NCBI GenBank assembly: GCA_947478525.1
Contig: CANJVU010000001.1
Coordinates: forward strand, 206,147 to 270,146
Length of the DNA: 64,000 bases
Source of the DNA: Thiotrichales bacterium
GTDB lineage: Bacteria; Pseudomonadota; Gammaproteobacteria; Francisellales; CACEW01
Direction: 5' to 3'
The notes below the pieces were generated by a model. That model searched no databases, was not told the origin of the DNA, and saw only the letters and a program-made list of their open reading frames with translations. A program made the translations under genes and the position numbers. Shown here piece by piece: positions 37,909 to 46,212 of this stretch. How positions within the stretch are numbered: position 1 is the first letter of the stretch; each line of letters starts with the position of its first letter.

Positions 37909-38871
37909 ATGAAAAAATCTGCCCTTGCCCTTTTATTGGCTTCCGCGTTTGTACTTGCGGGTTGCAGCAGTGATAAAGTCGTCGACCCTTACGCCGGCAA
38001 TGACGCCAAATATATTTACGCCACGGGGCATAGTATGTTGCAAAGAGGCGATTACAGCGATGCGATTACCGCGTTCCAATCGCTGGATTCACAATACCCA
38101 TTTGACCAATACGCCAAAATGGGCGATATGGAATTGATCTATGCGCAATATAAAAATGATGAACCTGCTTTGGCATTAGCTGCAGCCAATCGTTTTATTC
38201 AGCTGTACCCCAGCGACCCGAATATTTCCTATGCTTACTATATGCGCGGTGTGGTGAATTTTGACAATGGCCGTAGTTTTCTCGAGCGCTATACACCATA
38301 CGATATGTCAAAACATAACCCGATTGAATATCAAAATGCCTACAAAGATTTTAACACCGTAGTAACGATCTATCCGAACAGCCCTTACGCTGCCGATGCA
38401 CGTCGCCGTATGATTTTCTTAAACAACACCATGGCACAATATCAACTGAATGTTGCCTCTTATTATTACCAATGGAAGGCGTACACTGCTGCCATTAACC
38501 GCGCTCAGATGGTTCTGACGCATTACCCACAAACTCCTGCACTAGAAGGTGCGTTAGGCGTAATGGTGCAATCTTATGAAGCCTTGAATTTGCCAACCCT
38601 GGAAAAAAGTGCGAAGTTATTGTTAAAAGCCAACTTCCCCAACGACCCATTGGTGAAAGACATGCCTATGCCGACATTGCAACAAACTGGAGCAGCGCAA
38701 GCAGAACAAGCGGCAAGCACTGTTGTACCAACCGCTACGACACCAGCCGCAACTACTACAAGACCAAAACCGGTATCGGTCAAGGTTAAACCTTTGGAAA
38801 ACGCACCTTCCAAGAAAAACACGGTACCACCACCAAAAACCCCTGTTCCTAACCCTGCCAACCCGAACTAA
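37909..38871 (+). CDS. bamD: Outer membrane assembly lipoprotein BamD
   Basis: 320 residues from the ATG at 37909 (MKKSALALLLAS); an ATG three codons earlier is less likely. Lipobox LAGC (Cys19 or so), then five TPR-like repeats (YATGHSMLQRGDYSDAITAFQSLDSQYPF onward). The C-terminus carries an unusual Thr/Pro/Lys-rich tail of about 60 residues (from residue 255) beyond the usual BamD length near 245. It is the essential partner of BamA. The 3' end overlaps nadE by 23 bases, convergent. Confidence 0.95.
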   Translation: MKKSALALLLASAFVLAGCSSDKVVDPYAGNDAKYIYATGHSMLQRGDYSDAITAFQSLDSQYPFDQYAKMGDMELIYAQYKNDEPALALAAANRFIQLYPSDPNISYAYYMRGVVNFDNGRSFLERYTPYDMSKHNPIEYQNAYKDFNTVVTIYPNSPYAADARRRMIFLNNTMAQYQLNVASYYYQWKAYTAAINRAQMVLTHYPQTPALEGALGVMVQSYEALNLPTLEKSAKLLLKANFPNDPLVKDMPMPTLQQTGAAQAEQAASTVVPTATTPAATTTRPKPVSVKVKPLENAPSKKNTVPPPKTPVPNPANPN

Positions 38872-40456
38872 TCGGGTAACGCCAATCTTTACCAAAGGCA
38901 CGCGCACTGACTTTGGGTCCGATTGCGCCTTGTCGGCGCTTGTACTCGCTGCGCTTGATTAATTCCAACACCCGGGTGACTGTCGCTAAGTCAATACCTT
39001 GTGCGGCAATGGCATCTGCAGACAAGTTTTGCTCCAGATGTAATTGAATAATTCGATCCAACACTTCATACGGTGGCAAGCTGTCTTGATCGGTTTGATC
39101 GGGTCGCAACTCCGCACTGGGCGCCCGTTCAATCACGCGCGCTGGAATTACCGATGATAAAGAATTGCGATATTTCGCTAAATCGTATACCTGCGTTTTT
39201 AATACGTCTTTCAACACATCAAAACCACCGACCATATCGCCATATAAAGTGCAGTACCCTACGGCCAATTCGCTTTTGTTCCCCGTGGGTAATACCATCC
39301 AGCCGGTTTTATTGGATAATGCCATTAAGATCACACCCCGACAACGCGCCTGTAGATTTTCTTCAGTGACATCGGCAGGCAATGCTTCAAATGAGGGTTT
39401 TAATGCGGTTAAAAAACTTTCAAACATCGGCTCAATAGAAATTCGATCGTATTGCACACCCATGATCTTTGCTTGCTCTGCCGCATCATCATTGCTCATC
39501 GCTAGAGTATAGCGTGAAGGCATCGATACCACGCGCACTTTATCAGCACCTAAAGCATCGACAGCAATGGCGAGCGTCAAAGCAGAATCGATACCCCCTG
39601 ACAGACCAATGATCACTCCTGAAAAGCGATTGCCAATTACATATTCACGGAGGGCAAATACTAATGCTTGATAGGTCAACGCTTCTGGCGCAGCAATAGA
39701 TAACAATGGCTGAACAACCGTGGGCGACAATAACACCAACATCAGCGCTGCTTCAAAGAAGGGCGCCTGATGGGTAACCTGCCCCTCAGCCGACATCACA
39801 AAAGAACCACCCTCAAAAATCAGTTCATCCTGTGCTGCCACCATATGCACATACACCAATGGCAATTGCGTTTCTTGCACTCGTTGACGAGACACCCTCA
39901 ACCGCCCCTGATATTTGTGTGCCTCAAACGGTGATGCATTGATCTGCACTAAAATTTCTGCGCCTGCTGCTTTTGCTGACAATGCCGACTCAGAATGCCA
40001 GCCATCTTCACAAATTAATAGACCGATTGTGTGGCCTTTGACTACAAACACTACCGTTTGCTTACCCGGGGTAAAATAACGATACTCATCAAATACGCCA
40101 TCATTGGGCAAACAGTGTTTATGATATTGATGCAGAATTTGACCTTGATAAATAACCGAAGCAGCATTATAACGCACGCCATTTTTCAACGACGGATGCC
40201 CGACCACCACGACAATATCCGCGGTGGCTGCAACAATTTGAAGCAAGGCTTGATCTACTGCCTGCTGAAAGGCTGGCAGCAACAGCAAATCTTCTGGCGG
40301 ATAGCCGGTAATGGCTAGCTCAGGAAATACAATCAAATCCGCGGCTTGACGCTGCGCACGAGCGATCTCACTGAGAATGGTTTGCGTATTGTCAACAATA
40401 GCACCCACCCGACAGTGGATTTGTGCAACCGCGACTAAGAGTGACTGGCTTGGCAT
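38849..40456 (-). CDS. nadE: Glutamine-dependent NAD+ synthetase
   Basis: 535 residues from the ATG at 40456 (MPSQSLLVAVAQ). N-terminal nitrilase-type glutaminase with catalytic Glu46 (FPELAITGYPPED), Lys113 (HKHCLPN) and Cys149 (LICEDGWHSE). C-terminal NAD synthetase with the ATP P-loop GLSGGIDSALTLAIA and LPTGNKSELAVGYCTLYGDMVGGF. It amidates deamido-NAD using glutamine. Convergent with bamD, with a 23-base overlap of the coding ends. Confidence 0.96.
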   Translation of the reverse strand: MPSQSLLVAVAQIHCRVGAIVDNTQTILSEIARAQRQAADLIVFPELAITGYPPEDLLLLPAFQQAVDQALLQIVAATADIVVVVGHPSLKNGVRYNAASVIYQGQILHQYHKHCLPNDGVFDEYRYFTPGKQTVVFVVKGHTIGLLICEDGWHSESALSAKAAGAEILVQINASPFEAHKYQGRLRVSRQRVQETQLPLVYVHMVAAQDELIFEGGSFVMSAEGQVTHQAPFFEAALMLVLLSPTVVQPLLSIAAPEALTYQALVFALREYVIGNRFSGVIIGLSGGIDSALTLAIAVDALGADKVRVVSMPSRYTLAMSNDDAAEQAKIMGVQYDRISIEPMFESFLTALKPSFEALPADVTEENLQARCRGVILMALSNKTGWMVLPTGNKSELAVGYCTLYGDMVGGFDVLKDVLKTQVYDLAKYRNSLSSVIPARVIERAPSAELRPDQTDQDSLPPYEVLDRIIQLHLEQNLSADAIAAQGIDLATVTRVLELIKRSEYKRRQGAIGPKVSARAFGKDWRYPISSGWQG

Positions 40457-40525
40457 CTCTCGGCTCCAGATCATTGAATATGATCAGATTGTACCGAGAG
40501 TGCAGCCAAATCGCCAGCGATTAAA

Positions 40526-40543
40526 GGGGGTAATTAAACCCCC
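40526..40543 (-). terminator. Possible terminator of the small HTH gene
   Basis: GGGGG / CCCCC stem with an eight-base A/T loop, five bases past the stop at 40548 on the minus strand, followed by TTTAAT. Short stem, moderate support. Confidence 0.5.
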
Positions 40544-40547
40544 AATA

Positions 40548-40838
40548 TTAAACCGTACTGAGCCAGGGACGGCTTAAAATATTATAGACATTCAATTGTG
40601 GTGAGAAAAACAATTCACGCACGTTGCTGCTTAAATCATCGTCGCTTTCACCACGCTCTAATTCAACACCGTAACGCTTTGCCCATTTACGAATCGTTGC
40701 CTGTGAAAGGCCGATTTTCTTTTCAGCTTCTACATAAGTCAACTCTTCATCGGCAAAACGATTCAATAACTCCTCTGCAGAACACTGAAACTTTTGTTTG
40801 ATGACGTGTTCAAAGCTACCCATATATTGGTTTGCCAT
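40548..40838 (-). CDS. Small helix-turn-helix protein
   Basis: 96 residues. A homeodomain-like HTH is visible at about 25-60: LLNRFADEELTYVEAEKKIGLSQATIRKWAKRYGVEL, similar to the DNA-binding part of transposase orfA and Trp repressor-like proteins. The C-terminal third has no recognisable domain. Excellent Shine-Dalgarno (GGAGGG) before the ATG. No partner transposase or integrase follows, so it is more likely a regulator. The 214 bases upstream (40839-41052) hold only its promoter region. Confidence 0.6.
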   Translation of the reverse strand: MANQYMGSFEHVIKQKFQCSAEELLNRFADEELTYVEAEKKIGLSQATIRKWAKRYGVELERGESDDDLSSNVRELFFSPQLNVYNILSRPWLSTV

Positions 40839-41052
40839 GATAATCCCTCCATTTTACGCGCCATACCGTTATGCCAATCGTGCGGCACATCCCGTTTGTC
40901 GCTCCCTCATCTTAACAAGCCAATATTAACGCTATCTTAATACAACACTCTTTTATAAAGGCACCACAAAAAAATACTCCCCCCAAGTCGGTATTATAAC
41001 ATAATGTAACATTAAATACAGCTTTTTTCGCAAGAGGACGATATTCGAAAGA

Positions 41053-41451
41053 TTAAGATCGCAACTGCCTGGCCAACGCCCGATATTCCATCGGTGCGTA
41101 ATGCCATACTGGCAAAAAGAGATAGAAGCGTTTATTGGTATCCGTCGATTGCAGGTGCAAACTGATAAACAACCGAGTGATAATGCTGCCGGGCAATACT
41201 TTTACCCAATGCGGTTGCTCCGCTTCACACCAAAAACCAGAGGGATTGAAGCCAATTTTACAGACGGAGAATTGTTTTTGATAACGGTAACCTTGCCAAA
41301 CGCCATGACTCAGTAAAATCAGCACACCCGTCATTTTAAACCACTCGGAAAGGCTCAATAATAAGACGGCCAGAGCTGCCAACAGGTGCAAGACAATGAT
41401 CAATACCAGAATTACGCGGGTGGGTTTTACCGGTATCGATACGCTAATCAC
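41053..41451 (-). CDS. ygfX: YgfX/CptA-like inner membrane protein
   Basis: 132 residues from a GTG at 41451 (MISVSIPVKPTRVIL) with AAGG just upstream, overlapping sdhE by eight bases; a longer GTG start at 41508 would lie far inside sdhE. Two adjacent transmembrane helices (about 11-55) and a soluble C-terminal domain (ending HYAPMEYRALARQL) match YgfX. In E. coli it is encoded with SdhE and has been linked to cell shape. E. coli YgfX has a similar length (135). Confidence 0.8.
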   Translation of the reverse strand: MISVSIPVKPTRVILVLIIVLHLLAALAVLLLSLSEWFKMTGVLILLSHGVWQGYRYQKQFSVCKIGFNPSGFWCEAEQPHWVKVLPGSIITRLFISLHLQSTDTNKRFYLFLPVWHYAPMEYRALARQLRS

Positions 41452-41698
41452 TGACCTTAACCTGCTGTACTTTGCGCACCATCTCACGATGTTCAGGATC
41501 AGCGTCACGCTTTCCCATCAGCCAATCAAACAAATCTTGATCGCCACAGGTTAACAGCGCAATAAATTGAGTACGTTCATCCGGGCTCGCTTGCGGATAG
41601 CCATGGGCAAGGTAACGCTGAAATAAAATATCCAGCTCCAACATGCCGCGTCGGCAGGCCCACATGAGTTGATTCAGGTTTAAATTTTCGATGTTCAT
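41444..41698 (-). CDS. sdhE: FAD assembly factor SdhE
   Basis: 84 residues. The family motif RRGMLELD (17-24) is intact, followed by FQRYL and DQDLFDWLMG. SdhE promotes covalent flavinylation of succinate dehydrogenase SdhA. The sdhE-ygfX pair is divergent from ygfZ, exactly as in enterobacteria. Confidence 0.95.
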   Translation of the reverse strand: MNIENLNLNQLMWACRRGMLELDILFQRYLAHGYPQASPDERTQFIALLTCGDQDLFDWLMGKRDADPEHREMVRKVQQVKVSD

Positions 41699-41752
41699 TT
41701 GTGGTTACCCTTGTATAATCGTGTTGATACTGTAACGCAAAGGTGAATTCTT

Positions 41753-42496
41753 ATGCAACCAAAACTATTGTTAATCGATTTAACCGATGCCTATACCAAC
41801 CTGGTGATCACCGGCCCACAGGCAGAAACCTTTTTACAAGGACAGGTAACCTGCGATGTCAAAGCCATTAGCGAGAATAACTCTACGCTTGGCGCCTATT
41901 GCAATTTAAAAGGCCGCATGGTGTCGTTTTTTCGGATATACCGTCAAGGCGATGCGTGGCATTTGATTTTACCCACTGATTTGGTGGAGATTGCTGAAAA
42001 CGCGTTGAAGCATTATGCGCGGTTTTCGAAGGTGACAATAATGCGAGAGCAGCCATGCCGAATTGGGTTAATAGACCCCTCTCCCTCGCTTCGCTCGACC
42101 TCTTCCACAGGGGGGGCGGTGAAAGACCACACACTCAAAACCATTGAACACCTTGGCAATCGCGTTGAATATATCGGCTCAGCAGCAGCCATTGCAGCAC
42201 TTCAACAAACACTACTGCCGGAAACTCAACCCGGCACGTTGGAAGCGTGGCACCTGGCACAAATCAACGCTGGAGAAGCATTTTTGACACCAGCAACCAG
42301 CGGTGAATTTTTGCCGCATGATATTAACCTGCCACAACTGGGCGGCGTTAGTTTTACCAAAGGCTGTTTTCTCGGGCAAGAAATCATCGCGCGCATGGAG
42401 TATTTGGGTAAACTCAAAAAACAGATGCATCAGGTGACGTTACCCACTCAGGAGAAAATCATTTGTAGTGCTGGCCATCAAGCACTGGTGATTTAA
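41753..42496 (+). CDS. ygfZ: Folate-binding tRNA-modifying/Fe-S repair protein YgfZ
   Basis: 247 residues, shorter than E. coli YgfZ (326) but similar to compact versions. The signature KGCFLGQEI with its conserved Cys is near residue 203. Fe-S cluster repair and maintenance, folate dependent, in the cytoplasm. Residues about 109-124 (DPSPSLRSTSST onward) are encoded by a copy of the palindromic repeat also found at 54721-54784; it is inserted in frame between the two halves of the GcvT-like fold. The last residues overlap the convergent ABC permease by four bases. Confidence 0.93.
   Translation: MQPKLLLIDLTDAYTNLVITGPQAETFLQGQVTCDVKAISENNSTLGAYCNLKGRMVSFFRIYRQGDAWHLILPTDLVEIAENALKHYARFSKVTIMREQPCRIGLIDPSPSLRSTSSTGGAVKDHTLKTIEHLGNRVEYIGSAAAIAALQQTLLPETQPGTLEAWHLAQINAGEAFLTPATSGEFLPHDINLPQLGGVSFTKGCFLGQEIIARMEYLGKLKKQMHQVTLPTQEKIICSAGHQALVI
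42076..42126. repeat. Palindromic repeat inserted in frame in ygfZ
   Basis: 51 bases whose reverse complement aligns with the element at 54721-54784: shared TCTTTCACC, a C-run, GTG, AGAGGTCG, GAAG, and GAG-GAGA-GGGG. Length is a multiple of three and the ygfZ frame is preserved. Confidence 0.7.
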
Positions 42497-43266
42497 GTTT
42501 TCACCCCACGCCCTTTTTGCAGCAGCCACCACGCCCACGCATACAACAGTAGCGTCAACACGACCACCACTGTCAATGCTGGCCAAAACACGTTACCCTC
42601 AATACCCAGCATGGCATAGCGAAAAATGCTGATGATGTAATGAATCGGATTTAACTCCGACAGAAAACGCCATACCGGCGGCAACGCGGAGATTGGGTAA
42701 AACACCCCACCCAGATAGGTCAATGGTGTTAAAATAAAAGTAATTACAATTGAGGTGTCATCAAACGAACGCGCGAAAATGCCGTTGATTAATCCTGCCA
42801 ACGAGAATAAGGTGCTGCACAGCAAAAACACCAAGACCGCCAAAATCACATGCTGCACATACCAGCCGGCAAAAAACATCCCGACAACAGACACCAGTAG
42901 CCCCACTACTAAACCGCGTGCTACTCCGCCACCAATAAACCCCAACACAATCAAACCACTGGGCACCGGTGACACAAACAACTCTTCAATCGAGCGATTA
43001 AAACGGCAACCATAAAATGAACCGACCACGTTCATGTAGGCGTTGGTGATCACCGACATCATGATCAGGCCGGGCATAATAAACGTCATGTACGGCAAAC
43101 CTTCCATCAAGCCAATACGGCCGCCAATCACATGGCCGAAAATCATAAAATATAACACCATGGTAATCGCCGCAGGCAAAATAGTTTGGGTCCAAATGCG
43201 TAAAAACCGGATCGCCTCTTTACGCCACATGGTCAATAACGCAACGCGTTGTGCTGCTAAATTCAT
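42493..43266 (-). CDS. ABC-2 type transporter permease (YadH-like)
   Basis: 257 residues with six hydrophobic segments. Conserved ABC-2 features include MPGLIMMSVITNAYMNVVGSFYGCRFNRSIEELFVSP and LTYLGGVFYPISALPP. Overlaps the ATPase gene by four bases. YadG/YadH-type exporters are widespread; the substrate is unknown. Confidence 0.9.
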   Translation of the reverse strand: MNLAAQRVALLTMWRKEAIRFLRIWTQTILPAAITMVLYFMIFGHVIGGRIGLMEGLPYMTFIMPGLIMMSVITNAYMNVVGSFYGCRFNRSIEELFVSPVPSGLIVLGFIGGGVARGLVVGLLVSVVGMFFAGWYVQHVILAVLVFLLCSTLFSLAGLINGIFARSFDDTSIVITFILTPLTYLGGVFYPISALPPVWRFLSELNPIHYIISIFRYAMLGIEGNVFWPALTVVVVLTLLLYAWAWWLLQKGRGVKT

Positions 43267-44213
43267 ACCGAACCCTCCTTGTGCTGTTGCACCAGATGCA
43301 CAAACAACTGCTCCAGGCGGTTGGTTTTATTACGCATGTTTTGTACCACAATGCCTTGGGTTTGTAATGCGGCAAACACATCGCTGATCATCTGCCCCCG
43401 TTTCAAATCGACTTCCAACGTCGTCGCATCGACCTGACGTACCGTCATGCCAGCAATCACGGGAGCAACTTGTGCTGGCGCGTTCAAATATAACAGCACT
43501 GACTCCACTTCCAACTGTGTCATCAACTGCGCCATGCTGGTGTTGATCACGATCTCACCGCGATTGATAATGGCGATTTTATTGCACAGGTTTTCCGCTT
43601 CTTCCAGATAATGCGTGGTCAAAATAATCGTCAAGCCGGTCTCTTGGCGCACTTGCGTCAAAAATTTCCACATGTCATAACGAATTTCAACATCAACACC
43701 CGCTGTCGGCTCATCCAGCAACAACACTTTCGGTTGATGCACCAAGGCGCGGGCGATCATCAGCCGTCGCTTCATCCCACCGGATAGTCGCATGGCTGGT
43801 TGCTGGGCTTTTTCCCACAGACTTAATGCTTTCAAATAATACTCGGCACGTTCCGCAGCAACTTTGCGCGGCACGCCATAATACCCCGCCTGCTGAATCA
43901 AAATCTGCCACGGCCGTTCAAACCCATTGAGGTTAATTTCTTGCGGCACAATGCCCAGCAATGCTTTGGCTTGAGAACGGTGCTGATCTAAATCGACGCC
44001 CATCACTTCAATAGTACCGCTGGTTTTATTCACCAGATTGCTGATCATCCCAATCGTCGTCGATTTACCCGCGCCATTGGGCCCAAGCAAAGCAAAAAAA
44101 TCACCCTGCTCGACGGTTAAATCAATCGACTTGACCGCTTGGAAACCGTTTTTATAAGTTTTTGATACCTGCTTTAATGACAACGCGGGCACTAAATTTG
44201 CAACCATGCGCAT
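43263..44213 (-). CDS. ABC transporter ATP-binding protein (YadG-like)
   Basis: 316 residues. Walker A GPNGAGKSTTIG, signature RLSGGMKRRLMIARAL, Walker B VLLLDEPTAGVD and the His switch ILTTHYLEEAE. The start may be codon 3 (MVANLV). It forms an exporter with the next gene. Confidence 0.93.
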   Translation of the reverse strand: MRMVANLVPALSLKQVSKTYKNGFQAVKSIDLTVEQGDFFALLGPNGAGKSTTIGMISNLVNKTSGTIEVMGVDLDQHRSQAKALLGIVPQEINLNGFERPWQILIQQAGYYGVPRKVAAERAEYYLKALSLWEKAQQPAMRLSGGMKRRLMIARALVHQPKVLLLDEPTAGVDVEIRYDMWKFLTQVRQETGLTIILTTHYLEEAENLCNKIAIINRGEIVINTSMAQLMTQLEVESVLLYLNAPAQVAPVIAGMTVRQVDATTLEVDLKRGQMISDVFAALQTQGIVVQNMRNKTNRLEQLFVHLVQQHKEGSV

Positions 44214-44270
44214 AACGCTCTAAGAGTGGGATGCCCACACTATACGCCAAAGCCTGATTTGACTGCAATT

Positions 44271-44299
44271 AAAAAATCGCCCTGTTTTTACAGGGCGAT
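44271..44299 (-). terminator. Intrinsic terminator of the ubiquitin-like effector gene
   Basis: Nine-base stem ATCGCCCTG / CAGGGCGAT with a six-base loop, followed on the minus strand by TTTTTT (44271-44276). It lies five bases past the stop at 44304. Confidence 0.88.
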
Positions 44300-44303
44300 G
44301 ACG

Positions 44304-45896
44304 TTACTGAGGTTCTAGTTTAACCACACACTCATCCGCAGCTACAGATGCAGCTACAGATGCAGTTGCAGGTGCAGCTGATCGTAACGGAGTCATGCCA
44401 AGAGAATCTCTAGCCACTTCACACGCTTCGATTATCGCAGCAAATCGGTCTTTATTTGGACTGGGTTTGCCTACCCTAAAAAATGTAAAGGGAGACGTAG
44501 GCATATAACAAGCTGCGTGCAATAGCGTCTGATCAGTAGCATTGGGTTGATAGAGGTTACTTACTTCATATGCTTTATTCAGCGAACGCCTTACCTCAAG
44601 ATTTTCACACTCGCTTCCTTTTTTTATTGCATCACGCAGTTTATTCTTTAACGCTTCTTTACCGTTTTCCTCAAGTGCAGCGTCCCCATAGTTGAACTCC
44701 TGTAGTGCTAATCGCAAGTGGCTCTCTACTGTATGATCGGGATTAAATGTCTTAGACAAAGTATCGAATAGTTTGATATAAAGTGTGTCGAAGGGATTTG
44801 AAACAGCGCCAAAATCACCTGCGCCACCAACTGCCTCAGTTTCTACAGCAAATCCAAGGGCAACCCCTTGCTGAGCATTCAAGGATTCAACAGACAGATC
44901 TGCAGGCAGAGTCTTATCCGGTAATAAATAAAGTTTATCTAACCCTATATCAACAGCTGGGATATCTAAGTTTAAGCGGACTCCCCTTGCTACTATATGA
45001 AGACACCGAGGATCCTTATTAAGGCTTTCTGCTACTGCTTGCAGCACAGCATGCGATGAAGCTTTCCCCTCACAAACAGGAACACACACGTCAATAGAAT
45101 CCAGTGCACCAGCCACTTTAATTTCTATAGCTTGAGTTTTATATTCTCTTCCCTCACCACTCATACCAGCACCACCCACTGCAGCATTACTGGGCGGTGT
45201 AATTATAGTCATTATCTGCAAATCATCTAATAAGTTTATAGTGTCGCTGTCTTTTACTATTGCACTTCCACGGTACAGAATCTTAATATTTGAAACCAGT
45301 AGATTCAAACAAAATTTTTCATTTAGCGAGGATACTATCTGCTCCAAAAACGCTGAACCAGAGATCATATTATTGCTTGCCCCTGTTATTTTTACCTCGA
45401 GATTTTTAGGAACTTGTTGTGCCTCTGGACCAGTAAGTTTTCTTATGCCATCTGACGCATACTTACCAATTGGCATTGATAATATAACATCTGAGTTCGC
45501 TACAGTGGCTGAAGAAGCATCTGCAACAGCGGCAACGCTTGTTGAGTCATTATAATTACGTAAAAAAGACTTTAATAAACAATTCGACTCACCATCACCC
45601 GACGCCGCCTGAAACATAAGAAGAAATTCTTTATACTTTTCTTTTATTTCTGGCGCTTCAGATTCCGCTATAGTGCTCAACGATGACGTTAAATATGATA
45701 TCGTCCGCCCAATGTCATATCCTAAAACAGGCTGGATCTCTTTTTGTGATCTTAATCCATTAAAAATTGCTAAGTTATATAACAGAAACTGGTGCGTCTT
45801 TTTTTCATCAAGGTCTAAACGAGATTTACTGATTTCAGCTAAAAACTTGATTGAACTTGCAATCGATTCTGAATCTACCGTTCCGAAACCAGCCAT
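44304..45896 (-). CDS. Tandem ubiquitin-like fold protein with ankyrin-like C-terminus (putative effector)
   Basis: 530 residues from the ATG at 45896 (MAGFGTVDS), supported by GGGGAC seven bases upstream and by a promoter that lies inside any longer frame. A helical N-terminus (about 1-115) is followed by two ubiquitin-like beta-grasp units: 166-233 (LEVKITG..., helix FLEQIVSSLNEKF, then IKILYRGSAIVKDSDTINLL) and 256-325 (IEIKVAG..., helix AVLQAVAESL, then LHIVARGVRL). Each is followed by an AVGGAG stretch (239-244 and 355-360). A helical region (375-445) leads to two ankyrin-like units (DQTLLHAACYM, LGMTPLRSA). No signal peptide. Ubiquitin-like folds plus ankyrin repeats are eukaryote-like and suggest an effector; the gene is monocistronic, with its own promoter and terminator, next to a mobile cassette. 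Fold assignment is by eye. Confidence 0.65.
   Translation of the reverse strand: MAGFGTVDSESIASSIKFLAEISKSRLDLDEKKTHQFLLYNLAIFNGLRSQKEIQPVLGYDIGRTISYLTSSLSTIAESEAPEIKEKYKEFLLMFQAASGDGESNCLLKSFLRNYNDSTSVAAVADASSATVANSDVILSMPIGKYASDGIRKLTGPEAQQVPKNLEVKITGASNNMISGSAFLEQIVSSLNEKFCLNLLVSNIKILYRGSAIVKDSDTINLLDDLQIMTIITPPSNAAVGGAGMSGEGREYKTQAIEIKVAGALDSIDVCVPVCEGKASSHAVLQAVAESLNKDPRCLHIVARGVRLNLDIPAVDIGLDKLYLLPDKTLPADLSVESLNAQQGVALGFAVETEAVGGAGDFGAVSNPFDTLYIKLFDTLSKTFNPDHTVESHLRLALQEFNYGDAALEENGKEALKNKLRDAIKKGSECENLEVRRSLNKAYEVSNLYQPNATDQTLLHAACYMPTSPFTFFRVGKPSPNKDRFAAIIEACEVARDSLGMTPLRSAAPATASVAASVAADECVVKLEPQ
44338..44380 (-). repeat. 12-bp tandem repeat in the 3' end of the effector gene
   Basis: About three and a half copies of GCAGCTACAGAT, the third diverged, encode an Ala/Ser/Val run near the C-terminus. 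It is in frame and likely length-variable. Confidence 0.7.
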
Positions 45897-45939
45897 TTTA
45901 GAGTCCCCATAAAATTTTGTTACAAATTTATATAAATAA

Positions 45940-45968
45940 ATTATACAATTTTTAAATTCAAAAATCAA
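45940..45968 (-). promoter_or_regulatory. Predicted sigma-70 promoter of the ubiquitin-like effector gene
   Basis: On the minus strand TTGATT (45968-45963), a 17-base spacer and a perfect TATAAT (45945-45940), 43 bases before the ATG at 45896. Confidence 0.7.
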
Positions 45969-46049
45969 CAAAAATAATATTATAAATCACTTTTTTGGCT
46001 GTAATGAAGCTTTAAAAACACGATAGTTTCAGATTGACGGAGGGTATTG

Positions 46050-46100
46050 GCTAACCATACACCGATGGTTCACCCGGCGGGCGGGTTTTGAAGCGGCGAT
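46050..46100. repeat. 51-bp direct repeat, distal copy
   Basis: Identical over 51 bases to 47242-47292, which is the last 16 codons plus stop of the acyltransferase gene. Here it is a gene-less copy on the far side of the mobile mystery A/B cassette. It marks the outer boundary of the inserted segment. Confidence 0.92.
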
Positions 46101-46156
46101 AAGTCTCATAGTGATGGCTTCAATATAAAAACGAGTTCTTTTAAAGGTTAAAAATT

Positions 46157-46184
46157 GACATTTGTTAAAACTTACATATAATCA
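46157..46184 (+). promoter_or_regulatory. Consensus promoter of the mobile mystery A/B operon
   Basis: Perfect TTGACA (46157-46162) and perfect TATAAT (46179-46184) separated by 16 bases, 28 bases upstream of the first gene. The HTH protein probably represses it (inference from the family). Confidence 0.75.
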
Positions 46185-46212
46185 TAAATACAACAATTGA
46201 CGACTTAAGAAG

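Noticed and set aside
40548..40838. Transposase orfA of an IS3-type element
   Set aside because: The HTH is similar in style, but there is no orfB, no frameshift window and no terminal repeats; the gene has its own strong ribosome-binding site and a terminator.
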